Shown here: positions 1 to 9,668 of the stretch, in pieces | Layout: each line of letters starts with the position of its first letter | Numbering within the stretch: the stretch's first letter is position 1 | NCBI GenBank assembly: GCA_948788915.1 | Contig: CAQFOZ010000001.1 | Span: 33,880-97,879, forward strand | Reading direction: 5' to 3' | DNA: 64,000 nucleotides | From: an uncultured Muribaculaceae bacterium | Lineage (GTDB): Bacteria > Bacteroidota > Bacteroidia > Bacteroidales > Muribaculaceae | Notes under the pieces: generated by a model | What the model saw: only the letters and a program-made list of their open reading frames with translations | The model's database searches: none | Told to the model about the DNA's origin: nothing | Position numbers and translations under genes: made by a program

Positions 1-381
1 CCATACATTCAGGCGGATCCTGTCCTCTGCAAGTTGCTTGAGGAGGCCGGCACCTCGGCCGTGATGCCATTGGCGGCTCCGATAGGCACTAACAAAGGGC
101 TGGTTACACGAGATATGTTGGAAATAATAATTGAACAAAGCCGTGTTCCTGTTGTTGTGGACGCTGGCCTGGGGGCACCGTCCCATGCCGCTGAGGCTAT
201 GGAGATGGGTGCTGATGCTGTCTTGGTTAACACTGCCATTGCGGTTGCCGGAGATCCTGTTATGATGGCACGTGCGTTTGCCAAGGCTGTTGAGGCCGGG
301 AGAGAGGCATTTGAAGCCGGACTGGGTTCAGTGTCAAATTATGCCCAGGCCACGAGTCCGTTGACTGAATTCTTATCGTAA
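1..381 (+). CDS. thiG: thiazole synthase ThiG, C-terminal part (5' end outside window)
   Basis: ThiG builds the thiazole phosphate moiety of thiamine from deoxyxylulose phosphate, ThiS-thiocarboxylate and dehydroglycine. The frame is open from base 1 and gives 126 residues, about half of the usual 255-260. Visible family landmarks are [19 protein letters not shown], a phosphate-binding [12 protein letters not shown] and [12 protein letters not shown] near the end of the TIM barrel. The Schiff-base lysine lies upstream of the window. It is followed 53 bases later by thiC and then thiH, so it is part of a thiamine operon; any TPP riboswitch would be off the left edge. Identity is firm; only the start is missing. 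Confidence 0.95.
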   Translation, partial: PYIQADPVLCKLLEEAGTSAVMPLAAPIGTNKGLVTRDMLEIIIEQSRVPVVVDAGLGAPSHAAEAMEMGADAVLVNTAIAVAGDPVMMARAFAKAVEAGREAFEAGLGSVSNYAQATSPLTEFLS

Positions 382-422
382 TAAGTTAAGACACTTATAA
401 TTTGAACACACACTTTTTATAA

Positions 423-2150
<1,728 letters not shown>

Positions 2151-2162
2151 AAGGAGCTATAG

Positions 2163-3353
2163 ATGTCTGATTCTTATAAAAATAGGAAATTCACTTCAGA
2201 TCCGACACCTGATTCTATTTTTGGTTACGGTTTTGCCGATGTTATCGACAGTTATGACTGGGACGATACGGTTAGAGCTGTAGAAAGTGCTACGGACGCT
2301 GATGTTCGAAGGGTTTTGGCAAAAGCCCGCAGAAATGTAAAGCCTCTTACACCGGAGGAGTTTGCAATTCTGATATCTCCGGCTGCGGATCCTTTCCTCG
2401 AAGAAATGGCTCAGCTGAGCCGTCATTATACACTTGAGAGATTCGGAAAGACAATCTCAATGTATATTCCCATGTATGTATCTAATGCATGTACAAACAA
2501 ATGTGTTTACTGTGGTTTTAACCATGATAATAAATTCGCACGCACTACATTGAACTTCAGCCAGATTGAAGATGAGTGCAAGGCTATAAAAAGGCTTGGC
2601 CCTTTTGAGAATCTGCTGATAGTTTCAGGCGAATATCCGTCGTTGTGCGGGATTGATTATCTTGAAAAGACACTTGAAGTTTGTCGTCCTTATTTCCATA
2701 ATCTGACACTGGAGGTGCAGCCGTTGAAGGCGCGGGAGTATGCGCGTCTTGCGGAAGCCGGACTTAACGGGGTGGTTTGCTTTCAGGAGACTTACCATCG
2801 GGATGCATATAAGACTTATCATCCTCAGGGGATGAAGAGCCATTATGCATGGCGTCTGAACGGGTATGACAGAATGGGAGAGGCCGGTATGCACAAAATA
2901 GGCTTGGGTGTTCTCCTGGGGTTGGAGGACTGGAGGGCTGATACAGTAATGATGGCACGCCACCTGCGTTATCTTCAGAAACGCTATTGGCGTTCCCGTT
3001 TCTCCGTAAATTTCCCCCGTATGCGTCCATCTGAGAGCGGTTATCAGCCTAAAGTAGTGATAAGTGACCGGGAACTTGCCAAACTTACGTTTGCGTTCAG
3101 AATTTTTGACCATGATATAGACATATCTTTTTCAACAAGAGAGGCTCCATATTACAGAGACAATATTTTGAAGGCCGGTGTTACATCAATGAGTGCCGGT
3201 AGTCAGACAGAACCGGGAGGATATTGCACTTCTCCGGATGCTTTGGAGCAGTTTGAAGTTAGCGATTCCCGATCACCGATGGATGTTGCGGAAGCCATAC
3301 GAAAACAGGGTTATGAACCCGTCTGGAAAGACTGGGATGCAATATTTGATTAG
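2163..3353 (+). CDS. thiH: 2-iminoacetate synthase ThiH (tyrosine lyase)
   Basis: Radical SAM enzyme that splits tyrosine to dehydroglycine and p-cresol, supplying ThiG in anaerobes. The 396-residue protein carries the radical SAM motif CTNKCVYC (C-x3-C-x2-C) near residue 110, followed by GFNHDNKFAR. The C-terminal portion has FSTREAPYYRDNI and MSAGSQTEPGGY, typical of ThiH. The start is preceded by AAAGGAG seven bases upstream, an unusually clear Shine-Dalgarno for this lineage. ThiH, instead of the oxygen-dependent ThiO, fits an anaerobic life. A terminator hairpin follows at 3397-3430, so this is the last gene of the operon. Confidence 0.97.
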   Translation: MSDSYKNRKFTSDPTPDSIFGYGFADVIDSYDWDDTVRAVESATDADVRRVLAKARRNVKPLTPEEFAILISPAADPFLEEMAQLSRHYTLERFGKTISMYIPMYVSNACTNKCVYCGFNHDNKFARTTLNFSQIEDECKAIKRLGPFENLLIVSGEYPSLCGIDYLEKTLEVCRPYFHNLTLEVQPLKAREYARLAEAGLNGVVCFQETYHRDAYKTYHPQGMKSHYAWRLNGYDRMGEAGMHKIGLGVLLGLEDWRADTVMMARHLRYLQKRYWRSRFSVNFPRMRPSESGYQPKVVISDRELAKLTFAFRIFDHDIDISFSTREAPYYRDNILKAGVTSMSAGSQTEPGGYCTSPDALEQFEVSDSRSPMDVAEAIRKQGYEPVWKDWDAIFD

Positions 3354-3396
3354 TTTAATCTGCATAATTAATCTTTTTGAATAATATATTTGTTTT

Positions 3397-3430
3397 AATA
3401 GTGACGGAAAATAATTGTTTCGTCACTATT
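3397..3430 (+). terminator. Rho-independent terminator after thiH
   Basis: A 10-bp perfect stem AATAGTGACG (3397-3406) pairs with CGTCACTATT (3421-3430) across a 14-base loop and runs into a T-rich stretch. It separates the thiamine operon from the superoxide dismutase gene. Confidence 0.8.
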
Positions 3431-3458
3431 TTTATGTATTACTTTAAATAAATATATT

Positions 3459-4040
3459 ATGAAATTCATACAACCAAGACTTCCTTATGCTGTTGATGCA
3501 TTGGATCCTGTTATCTCGCCTATGACAATAGATTATCACTATGGTAAGCATGAGAAGGCATACATTGATAATTTGAATTCATTGATTGAAGATACTCCCT
3601 TTAAGGAGATGTCTTTAGAGGAGATCATATGTAAAAGTGACGGAAAGATTTTTAACAACGCCTCTCAGGCATGGAATCATATTTTTTATTTTTTCCAGTT
3701 TTCACCTACGGGGTTGAAAGAGCCATTTGGAAAACTCAAGGAGCAGATAGAAGAGCAATTCGGTTCAGTAGACGATTTCAAGAAGAAGTTTGAGGAAGCC
3801 GGTACTACATTGTTTGGTTCAGGTTGGGTTTGGCTTTCACGCGATGACAAAGGTACATTGTTTATCACACAGGGAGGAAATGCCGATAATCCTATGACAA
3901 AAGGGCTTAAACCTATTCTTACATTTGATGTGTGGGAGCATGCGTATTATCTTGATTATCAAAACAGGCGTGCTGAATATTTGAATCATTTGTGGAATAT
4001 TGTCGACTGGGATATTATATGTGCCCGTTACGAAGATTAA
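3459..4040 (+). CDS. sodB: Fe/Mn superoxide dismutase
   Basis: Dismutates superoxide to hydrogen peroxide and oxygen in the cytoplasm. The 193-residue length and the four metal ligands fit the iron/manganese family: His in YHYGKHEKAY, His in NNASQAWNHIFYF, and Asp and His in FDVWEHAYYLDYQNRRAEYL. GSGWVWL is also conserved. Whether iron or manganese is used cannot be read from sequence; Bacteroides enzymes are often cambialistic (family knowledge). The gene stands alone between two terminators, so it is probably transcribed by itself. Confidence 0.97.
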   Translation: MKFIQPRLPYAVDALDPVISPMTIDYHYGKHEKAYIDNLNSLIEDTPFKEMSLEEIICKSDGKIFNNASQAWNHIFYFFQFSPTGLKEPFGKLKEQIEEQFGSVDDFKKKFEEAGTTLFGSGWVWLSRDDKGTLFITQGGNADNPMTKGLKPILTFDVWEHAYYLDYQNRRAEYLNHLWNIVDWDIICARYED

Positions 4041-4056
4041 TAGTTCAATATAACGT

Positions 4057-4102
4057 AAATAAAAATGCCGTATCAAATTAAATTGGTACGGCATTTTTAT
4101 TT
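4057..4102. terminator. bidirectional terminator hairpin between convergent genes
   Basis: A perfect 16-bp stem: AAATAAAAATGCCGTA (4057-4072) pairs with TACGGCATTTTTATTT (4087-4102), with a 14-base loop. A runs on the left and T runs on the right let it stop transcription from sodB (plus) and from the GntR/ABC cassette (minus). Confidence 0.88.
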
Positions 4103-4106
4103 CAGA

Positions 4107-4229
4107 TTAATTTATTATCAAGTGCTTATGGATACCGGGCTCAAAAAATATCGGAATAAAAAATAAACATACCAGTAAAACTGCAATGCCTATTGCTAAA
4201 ATTATGTATGTTGTCGTTTTAAATTTCAT
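4107..4229 (-). CDS. small hydrophobic membrane peptide (40 residues), last gene of the GntR/ABC cassette
   Basis: An ATG on the minus strand at 4229 opens a 40-codon frame: a basic N-terminus (MKFKTTTYI), one membrane segment (about residues 8-29) and a short polar tail ending HKHLIIN. It begins 7 bases after the stop of the GntR gene and ends just before the shared terminator, so it is very probably cotranscribed. No function is recognised. It may be an accessory subunit of the ABC exporter, or the surviving N-terminus of a longer membrane protein. The placement is the best evidence that it is real. Confidence 0.5.
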   Translation of the reverse strand: MKFKTTTYIILAIGIAVLLVCLFFIPIFFEPGIHKHLIIN

Positions 4230-4236
4230 AATACTT

Positions 4237-4620
4237 TCAATTATTTAGTTCGTTTGACTCCTTGAGATATTTCTCATATTCTTTTTTTATTTCATCAGGT
4301 GATATACCTAAAATCTGCATTAGTTTAAACAATGGTGGCAGTTGATTATCTATCAGATTCTTACTACGTTCGTGTATAATCTTCATTTTTGCATCATCGC
4401 TTACAAAAAAACCTATGCCACGTTTGTTGTATATCAGTCCTTTTGATGCGAGAACATCGTAGGATCTCATAACAGTATTTGCATTCACCTCTATTGATGC
4501 CGCATACTCTCTTACAGATGGGAGTCTTGAATCAGAGTCATAGTCTCCACTCATTATGCAATCCATTATCCTTTCGGCAATCTGCAAATATATAGCTTTA
4601 TTATTCTCTTCAAATACCAT
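4237..4620 (-). CDS. GntR-family transcriptional regulator (YtrA-like)
   Basis: A 127-residue regulator with an N-terminal winged helix (residues about 8-75: IYLQIAERIMDCIMSGDYDS, RLPSVREYAASIEVNANTVM, YNKRGIGFFVSD) and only a short C-terminal helical tail, as in the YtrA subfamily that controls adjacent ABC transporters. It is 10 bases downstream of the membrane subunit gene and shares its operon, which suggests autoregulation. The ligand is unknown. Confidence 0.9.
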   Translation of the reverse strand: MVFEENNKAIYLQIAERIMDCIMSGDYDSDSRLPSVREYAASIEVNANTVMRSYDVLASKGLIYNKRGIGFFVSDDAKMKIIHERSKNLIDNQLPPLFKLMQILGISPDEIKKEYEKYLKESNELNN

Positions 4621-4630
4621 AGCTCATAAT

Positions 4631-5497
4631 TTACCATCGGTCAATAACTTCATTCTCTTTAAATCTGAAATATGAAACAGCGAACAGAACAATGGAGAGG
4701 ATAATGGTAATACTCCAGACAACGACAGATAAAGATGTAAATTGGGGGAAGTAATCTCGGTATACCATATAACCAAAAAGTTTAAAAGATGATATCACAC
4801 ATATTATCATCAGGAATGTAAATATCATTGCTATTCCCGTTCCTTTTATAAAACTGTTTTTTGGCCATATCGCACTTATTAAAGCCATATAGCCTTGTGT
4901 TACAATTAAGGAGCCAAAATATATCGCAAACCAATATCCTACAAAATAGTTTTCGTGATCCATATGGTATGAAGGGTTATCATAGTAATAGCCTAAAGAG
5001 AAAATATATTTGAATGGTATCGGTTTTATAAACTCATCGTTATGAGGATATAGTTTTGTTGACAGGACTCTTGCATAATCTCCAATAGCCATACATATAA
5101 ATAATACTACGTAAATAGCTATTACATATATAATAAAGTATGTTAAGTATTTTTCAAGTGTAGATGCCGGAAGAGTCAGTGTTGAAATCCTCTGTGATTT
5201 TGTTTTCATTGAGGAGAACATGAGTGACGCTGAAATAATTGCTAACACATAAAAGATAAAATAGAAGAAATGTATTTCTGCATTCCAGAATCTGTCTACT
5301 TCGTGTCCGGAGATTATTCTGGGTTTATGATTAGGAGGAAGGACGTAAATGTCACTCAGGTAAGGTAGACATGTACAGTACAGAATAATCCCCCCTAATA
5401 TACAAAATATTATAATTGTTAATGTCTTCCAGTTAGTCGACAACTGGAGTTGGAAATATTTTCCGAATCTTCTTGGTGAAAATATATTGTTTTCCAT
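4631..5497 (-). CDS. ABC transporter membrane subunit (ABC-2-like)
   Basis: A 288-residue integral membrane protein with about six hydrophobic segments (for example LTIIIFCILGGIILYCTC near residue 25, FFYFIFYVLAIISASLMF near residue 75, and VVWSITIILSIVLFAVSYF near the C-terminus). It lies 11 bases after the ATPase gene and before the GntR regulator, the standard order ATPase-permease-GntR. The substrate is unknown; YtrA-type cassettes often respond to cell-envelope stress or antibiotics (family knowledge). Confidence 0.8.
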   Translation of the reverse strand: MENNIFSPRRFGKYFQLQLSTNWKTLTIIIFCILGGIILYCTCLPYLSDIYVLPPNHKPRIISGHEVDRFWNAEIHFFYFIFYVLAIISASLMFSSMKTKSQRISTLTLPASTLEKYLTYFIIYVIAIYVVLFICMAIGDYARVLSTKLYPHNDEFIKPIPFKYIFSLGYYYDNPSYHMDHENYFVGYWFAIYFGSLIVTQGYMALISAIWPKNSFIKGTGIAMIFTFLMIICVISSFKLFGYMVYRDYFPQFTSLSVVVWSITIILSIVLFAVSYFRFKENEVIDRW

Positions 5498-5508
5498 TGT
5501 CAGTTTAT

Positions 5509-6342
5509 TTAAAAAAGTGAATTAAGTTTTTCCGGATCTTGAATGGCAAATGAGAAGAGTGTTTCAAGATTAATTTCCGTGTCTACATTATCTAAATTTT
5601 GTAATATGACTGTTGCTCCTCCAAGCGACGGTATGGCAAATAGAGCATTTTCTATCTCACGCTGATTAGACGTGTTAGTGAATTTCATTGTGCTCTGAAT
5701 TTCTGCAACACTTTGGTTCAACAGCACTTTGCTTGAATCCATTATGATTATATGGTCAAGTATGTTGCTTACATCTCTTACCTGATGGGTAGAGATCAGA
5801 AATATGCGTTTGTCATCCATAGATTCCACTATGTATTTGCGGAAAGCGCTTTTTGCCGGAATATCAAGACCGTTTGTGGGCTCGTCCATTAGCAGGATTG
5901 TTGTGTTGCACGCCATTGCAAATGACAAAGCAATTTTCTTTTTTTGCCCCATTGATAAACGGTCAAGTCTCGGATTTCCTGTAATGCCAAAAGTAGACAG
6001 GTGTCTGTTCATGTCTTCTAAAGAAAACTTGGGATATAAGGCTCCATATCTTTGGGTAAATGTATCAAGATGAATGGGTGGAAAGTCATTTTCCTCCGGC
6101 ACGATGTACATATCTGCCAAAATAGAGGGCAATCTTTTGCGAGTGTTTATACTGTCAAACAACACTTTACCTGATTCAGGGGTCAATAGCCCCATTATTA
6201 GTTGCAATAACGTCGATTTCCCGGCTCCGTTTTCACCGAGAAGTCCGTAAATCCCACCCTCCCTCAATTCGAGATTGAAATTGGAGATAGTCGGTTTTCC
6301 TTTGCGGGAATACCTGAAATTTAAATTCTCAATTTTCAGCAT
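5509..6342 (-). CDS. ABC transporter ATP-binding protein
   Basis: A 277-residue ATPase with Walker A GLLGENGAGKST, signature LSMGQKKK, Walker B TILLMDEPTNGLD and an H-loop in ISTHQVRD. The C-terminal 70 residues are a variable accessory region. An in-frame codon at 6393 would lengthen the protein, but a good promoter lies at 6380-6410 and the family N-terminus aligns with MLKIENLNFRYS, so I start at the ATG at 6342. It is the first gene of the ATPase-permease-GntR-small peptide cassette. Confidence 0.92.
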   Translation of the reverse strand: MLKIENLNFRYSRKGKPTISNFNLELREGGIYGLLGENGAGKSTLLQLIMGLLTPESGKVLFDSINTRKRLPSILADMYIVPEENDFPPIHLDTFTQRYGALYPKFSLEDMNRHLSTFGITGNPRLDRLSMGQKKKIALSFAMACNTTILLMDEPTNGLDIPAKSAFRKYIVESMDDKRIFLISTHQVRDVSNILDHIIIMDSSKVLLNQSVAEIQSTMKFTNTSNQREIENALFAIPSLGGATVILQNLDNVDTEINLETLFSFAIQDPEKLNSLF

Positions 6343-6379
6343 ATATAATCTGTTTAGTGTATTAGTATAATAGTACACG

Positions 6380-6410
6380 CAAAGGTAATACAATATTTTT
6401 TAATACCAAA
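6380..6410 (-). promoter_or_regulatory. promoter of the ABC/GntR cassette
   Basis: On the minus strand the -7 box TACCTTTG (6380-6387) matches TAnnTTTG exactly, and a -33 box TTTG (6407-6410) lies 19 bases upstream, the usual spacing for the Bacteroidetes primary sigma factor. The predicted start of transcription is about 30 bases before the ATG at 6342. Confidence 0.75.
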
Positions 6411-6424
6411 TAAATTTCAATAAT

Positions 6425-6458
6425 AAATAAAAAAATCTCACGCACTAACGTGAGATTT
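6425..6458 (-). terminator. terminator after the alpha-galactosidase gene
   Basis: A 10-bp perfect stem AAATCTCACG/CGTGAGATTT (6433-6442 with 6449-6458) around a 6-base loop is followed on the minus strand by a T run. It ends the transcript of the minus-strand gene at 6514-8718. Confidence 0.85.
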
Positions 6459-6513
6459 AAAAATGATGAGTTGAATATTATTTAAGGAACAGTTTCTAAG
6501 GTTTTGATTCCCT

Positions 6514-8718
6514 TTATTTTGCAGAAAGTTTGAGTACACGGCTTGACCAATCTGTTTTTTTCTCTTTGGGAAGTTCATGGCTTACCGGTATCTCAAGACC
6601 ACTGCTCATAAGAAATGCTCCGCTATAACTTTTCCCTTCAAAGGAGAGTGGTTTGGTGTCTATTCTGTTCAGCTCTGTTACGGTATAGACTTTATCCGGA
6701 TCAAGACCGTCAAGAGTGATTCTCGGAAGTATCTCGTTGCGGAACGATTTAGTTTTATACCAGTAAAAAACGGCATTGTCTTTTGATTCGTCAACGTACA
6801 TCAATGATGCGACTCCTTTTTCATCGTAGGGAGATGCCAACCGGTATAGATCACCGAACTGGACTATCGGTCTTATTGCTTTATAGTCTTCTACAGCCTT
6901 ACGTGTCTGACTTTTTTCTTCTGTCGTCATGTTGGCCGGTTGGATCTCGATACCGAGACGTCCGCTCATGGCGACATCCGTGCGGAATTTCAGCGGGATT
7001 GTTCTAAATGTCTGATGGTTCGGAGCTGCGCTAATATGAGAGGCCATCGCTATTGATGGATAGAAATATGATGTGCCCCACTGTATGAATATTCTTTGAA
7101 GAGCATCTGTGTTATCTGACACCCAGAATTCGTCAAAATATGGCAGGTATCCATAATTGGCTCGGCCTCCGCCTCCGGCGCAGGCCTGCATGGTCAGATC
7201 CGGATATTTTGCGCGTATTCTTTCCAATACATTTCTTAGTCCTTTGTGATAATCAATGAAAAGATGCGATTGATTATCTGTTGTCTGATATTGTGAGCCG
7301 TGGTTTGTAAGATCCATATTTGCATCCCATTTTATGTAATCAATTCCGGGATATTTTGTCATCAATGTATCAACTACAGAGAAAACGAGATCCTGAACTG
7401 CGGGATTAGCGAGATCAAGAACCATCTGACCTCCGCCTCTTCCATATTTAGGCGTCCTGTTTTCGGGTTTGATCACATACTCGGGGTGCGCCTCGAATAA
7501 TTCTGATTTGACATTTGTATTTTCCGGTTCTATCCATATGCCGAATTTGATTTTATTTTTATCGGCCTCTTTCAGCAGACCTTTTATGCCAAGAGGTAGT
7601 TTGCGGGTGTCTACCATCCAGTCTCCGAGACTTGACTCTGCATTATTGCGCGGATATTTTACACCAAACCAACCGTCATCCATAACAAAAAGTTCGCCAC
7701 CCATGTCCGCGATGTCTTTCATCATGGATGCCATTCCCTTTTCGTTTATATCGAAGTATACTCCTTCCCATGAGTTCAAAAGCACTTTTCTCTCTTTGTC
7801 TCCATGCTGCAGTTTGTGCTTACGCGCCCATTTATGGAAATTTCGGCTTGCACCGCCGAGACCTTTATTGGAGAATGTCATTGCCAGTTCAGGAGTAATA
7901 AATGTTTCACCGGATTTCAGATTATATGGAGAATCATCTTCATTGATTCCGGCTATGAAGGAATGGCTGTTGGTCTCATCTGTATCTATCTTAAGCCTGT
8001 AGTTGCCACCATAGCAAAGTGCGGCACCTATTGTGCGCCCTGAACGTTCATTGGGTTTCCCGTCAAGGGAAAACATTACTTCGGAATGCGCCAGATGAGA
8101 ATTTCTTGTTCCATTCCGGTTTTTTATCACTTTCATGCCGTGAAGAAGAGGCTCATGTTCTACTTTTGTCTCATTTCCCCATGCTCCGTGCAGATGTGAC
8201 AACCAGACATATCCCTGACGTATTGGCAGGTGGGCGGATGCATAGCGCGTAAGTTTTACGTTTCCGCTCTCATTATTGGTTATTTCAGTCCAGACTTCAA
8301 GCATATCCTGTTCCGGAAAAGACTTATAGTTAAGTTTAACTTCTACCGGATAAAAAGAGTCTTTTAATACCAGGGATGTGGTTTCTTTGCCGTCTATGGT
8401 TTTTCGTTCCACCCGGTCAACAACCAGGTCAAGGGTCATATTGCCGTCGCTGTGTATCATGGCAATGGCGGTCTCGGGTACGGTTATCATGCCGTAATCA
8501 GGATATTGAGACCTTCCTGATCCGACTGCGGACGACAGACCCTTCAGATCCGACGCAGGTAACTTATCACCATAATAAAGATGTTTAAGTTTTTTCCCCT
8601 TGTCAGCTTTAAATACTATGGATGTGTTGTCTGTATCGATTTTTACTATCTCCGCTTTAATGCTTAACGCACTCATCATAAGCAGAAACGTCATGGTAAT
8701 GAATGTTTTTGTTTTCAT
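6514..8718 (-). CDS. secreted alpha-galactosidase, GH36
   Basis: Hydrolyses terminal alpha-galactosides, probably in the periplasm. The 734-residue protein starts at the ATG at 8718, which opens a clean signal peptide (MKTKTFITMTFLLMMSALSIKA, then E); the upstream in-frame ATG gives no better leader. The N-terminal beta-supersandwich is followed by a TIM barrel with the nucleophile in YIKWDANMDL and the acid/base aspartate in WVSDNTDALQR. GIWIEPENTN and CAGGGGRANYG are also GH36 landmarks. It is the most distal gene of the minus-strand glycerol-3-phosphate block, separated from it by a hairpin at 8737-8775. That suggests galactosylated glycerol compounds as the substrate, but this is inference; raffinose-type sugars are the usual default. 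Confidence 0.92.
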   Translation of the reverse strand: MKTKTFITMTFLLMMSALSIKAEIVKIDTDNTSIVFKADKGKKLKHLYYGDKLPASDLKGLSSAVGSGRSQYPDYGMITVPETAIAMIHSDGNMTLDLVVDRVERKTIDGKETTSLVLKDSFYPVEVKLNYKSFPEQDMLEVWTEITNNESGNVKLTRYASAHLPIRQGYVWLSHLHGAWGNETKVEHEPLLHGMKVIKNRNGTRNSHLAHSEVMFSLDGKPNERSGRTIGAALCYGGNYRLKIDTDETNSHSFIAGINEDDSPYNLKSGETFITPELAMTFSNKGLGGASRNFHKWARKHKLQHGDKERKVLLNSWEGVYFDINEKGMASMMKDIADMGGELFVMDDGWFGVKYPRNNAESSLGDWMVDTRKLPLGIKGLLKEADKNKIKFGIWIEPENTNVKSELFEAHPEYVIKPENRTPKYGRGGGQMVLDLANPAVQDLVFSVVDTLMTKYPGIDYIKWDANMDLTNHGSQYQTTDNQSHLFIDYHKGLRNVLERIRAKYPDLTMQACAGGGGRANYGYLPYFDEFWVSDNTDALQRIFIQWGTSYFYPSIAMASHISAAPNHQTFRTIPLKFRTDVAMSGRLGIEIQPANMTTEEKSQTRKAVEDYKAIRPIVQFGDLYRLASPYDEKGVASLMYVDESKDNAVFYWYKTKSFRNEILPRITLDGLDPDKVYTVTELNRIDTKPLSFEGKSYSGAFLMSSGLEIPVSHELPKEKKTDWSSRVLKLSAK

Positions 8719-8736
8719 ATAGTCAGTCATGGTATA

Positions 8737-8775
8737 AAAATATGACATTCCTCATGTTGAGAAATGCCATATTTT
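8737..8775 (-). terminator. long imperfect hairpin between the HAD and alpha-galactosidase genes
   Basis: The arms 8737-8754 and 8758-8775 form an 18-bp stem with two wobble pairs and a 3-base loop, with A/T runs at the base. On the minus strand it follows the stop of the HAD gene and overlaps the 5' leader of the alpha-galactosidase gene, so it may terminate or attenuate read-through. Confidence 0.7.
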
Positions 8776-8784
8776 AATGAATTA

Positions 8785-9645
8785 TTATTTTCTTGATTCT
8801 TTGAGCAGCTCACAGAATTCCGCAATATTCTCAGCTGTTATCTCAGGCTGCGGATCAGAATTTAAAGCTGTTTCAAGAGTGGTTTCACCCGAAAGCACCA
8901 GAACTCCCAGTGAACCGGCATTACGTGCTGTTGCAACATCTGTGTAGATACGGTCTCCGCACATGGCAACCTCTTCCGGTTTCAATCCCTCGCGGAAGCA
9001 GATGCCTGAAAGCATGTCCGGATTTGGTTTCCCGATAACAGCATCAGGTTCGCGGCCTGTCGCATGTTCTATGCACTTGCATAGTGAACCGCAATCTACA
9101 AGAATTGTTTTCTGATCTGTCGGACACACTCGATCAGGATTTGTAGCTATGTAGGGTATACCCTGGGAAGCAAGCCATGATGCATGACATAATTTAGGAT
9201 ATGTGAGTGTTGTGTCAAATGCAACGATCAGCACGTCGGGAATTTGTTCAGGATCGTTCTCAACCAATTCAAATCCTGCTTTACGGAATTCCTCTTCCAT
9301 GCTCGGAGTGCCGACCACAAAGAGTTTCTTCGCATTTGGGAATTTTTCATGAAGATAGTCTATTGTGGCAACAGAAGATGTATACATCTCGTCGCGTTCT
9401 GCATGGATACCATATTTTTCAATCTTGGCAAGATAATCGTCTACACTTTTCGTCGGATTGTTTGTCAGGAAAGAGTATTTTATACCCATATCTTCAAGGT
9501 CTTTGAGAAAACCGAGTGTAAACGGAAACAGTTGTGAACCCAGATAGATAGTGCCGTCCATGTCGAGTGCGACATGTTTGATTTTACGGCATTTTTTCAT
9601 CAGTTCCTCGTGGGAGAGAGGTGAATGATATTTATTGAATTCCAT
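8785..9645 (-). CDS. HAD-IIA phosphatase (NagD/phosphoglycolate-type), possible glycerol-3-phosphate phosphatase
   Basis: A 286-residue cytoplasmic HAD hydrolase with motif I LDMDGTIYLG, motif II FLTNNPT, the motif III lysine in VIGKPNPD, and motif IV CGDRIYTD. The large central cap (about residues 85-200) is the IIA type. This subfamily includes enzymes acting on UMP, 4-nitrophenyl phosphate, phosphoglycolate and glycerol-3-phosphate. It lies 23 bases after a GlpT-like transporter gene and next to glpABC. This makes glycerol-3-phosphate or a related small phosphate the likely substrate, for example to vent a toxic excess. The specificity is an inference from context. Confidence 0.85.
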   Translation of the reverse strand: MEFNKYHSPLSHEELMKKCRKIKHVALDMDGTIYLGSQLFPFTLGFLKDLEDMGIKYSFLTNNPTKSVDDYLAKIEKYGIHAERDEMYTSSVATIDYLHEKFPNAKKLFVVGTPSMEEEFRKAGFELVENDPEQIPDVLIVAFDTTLTYPKLCHASWLASQGIPYIATNPDRVCPTDQKTILVDCGSLCKCIEHATGREPDAVIGKPNPDMLSGICFREGLKPEEVAMCGDRIYTDVATARNAGSLGVLVLSGETTLETALNSDPQPEITAENIAEFCELLKESRK

Positions 9646-9668
9646 TATTTGATATTTAATATTTAATA

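Noticed and set aside
8719..8748. Longer alpha-galactosidase with 10 extra N-terminal residues
   Set aside because: The extra residues overlap a hairpin stem and spoil the signal peptide's charge pattern; the ATG at 8718 is preferred.
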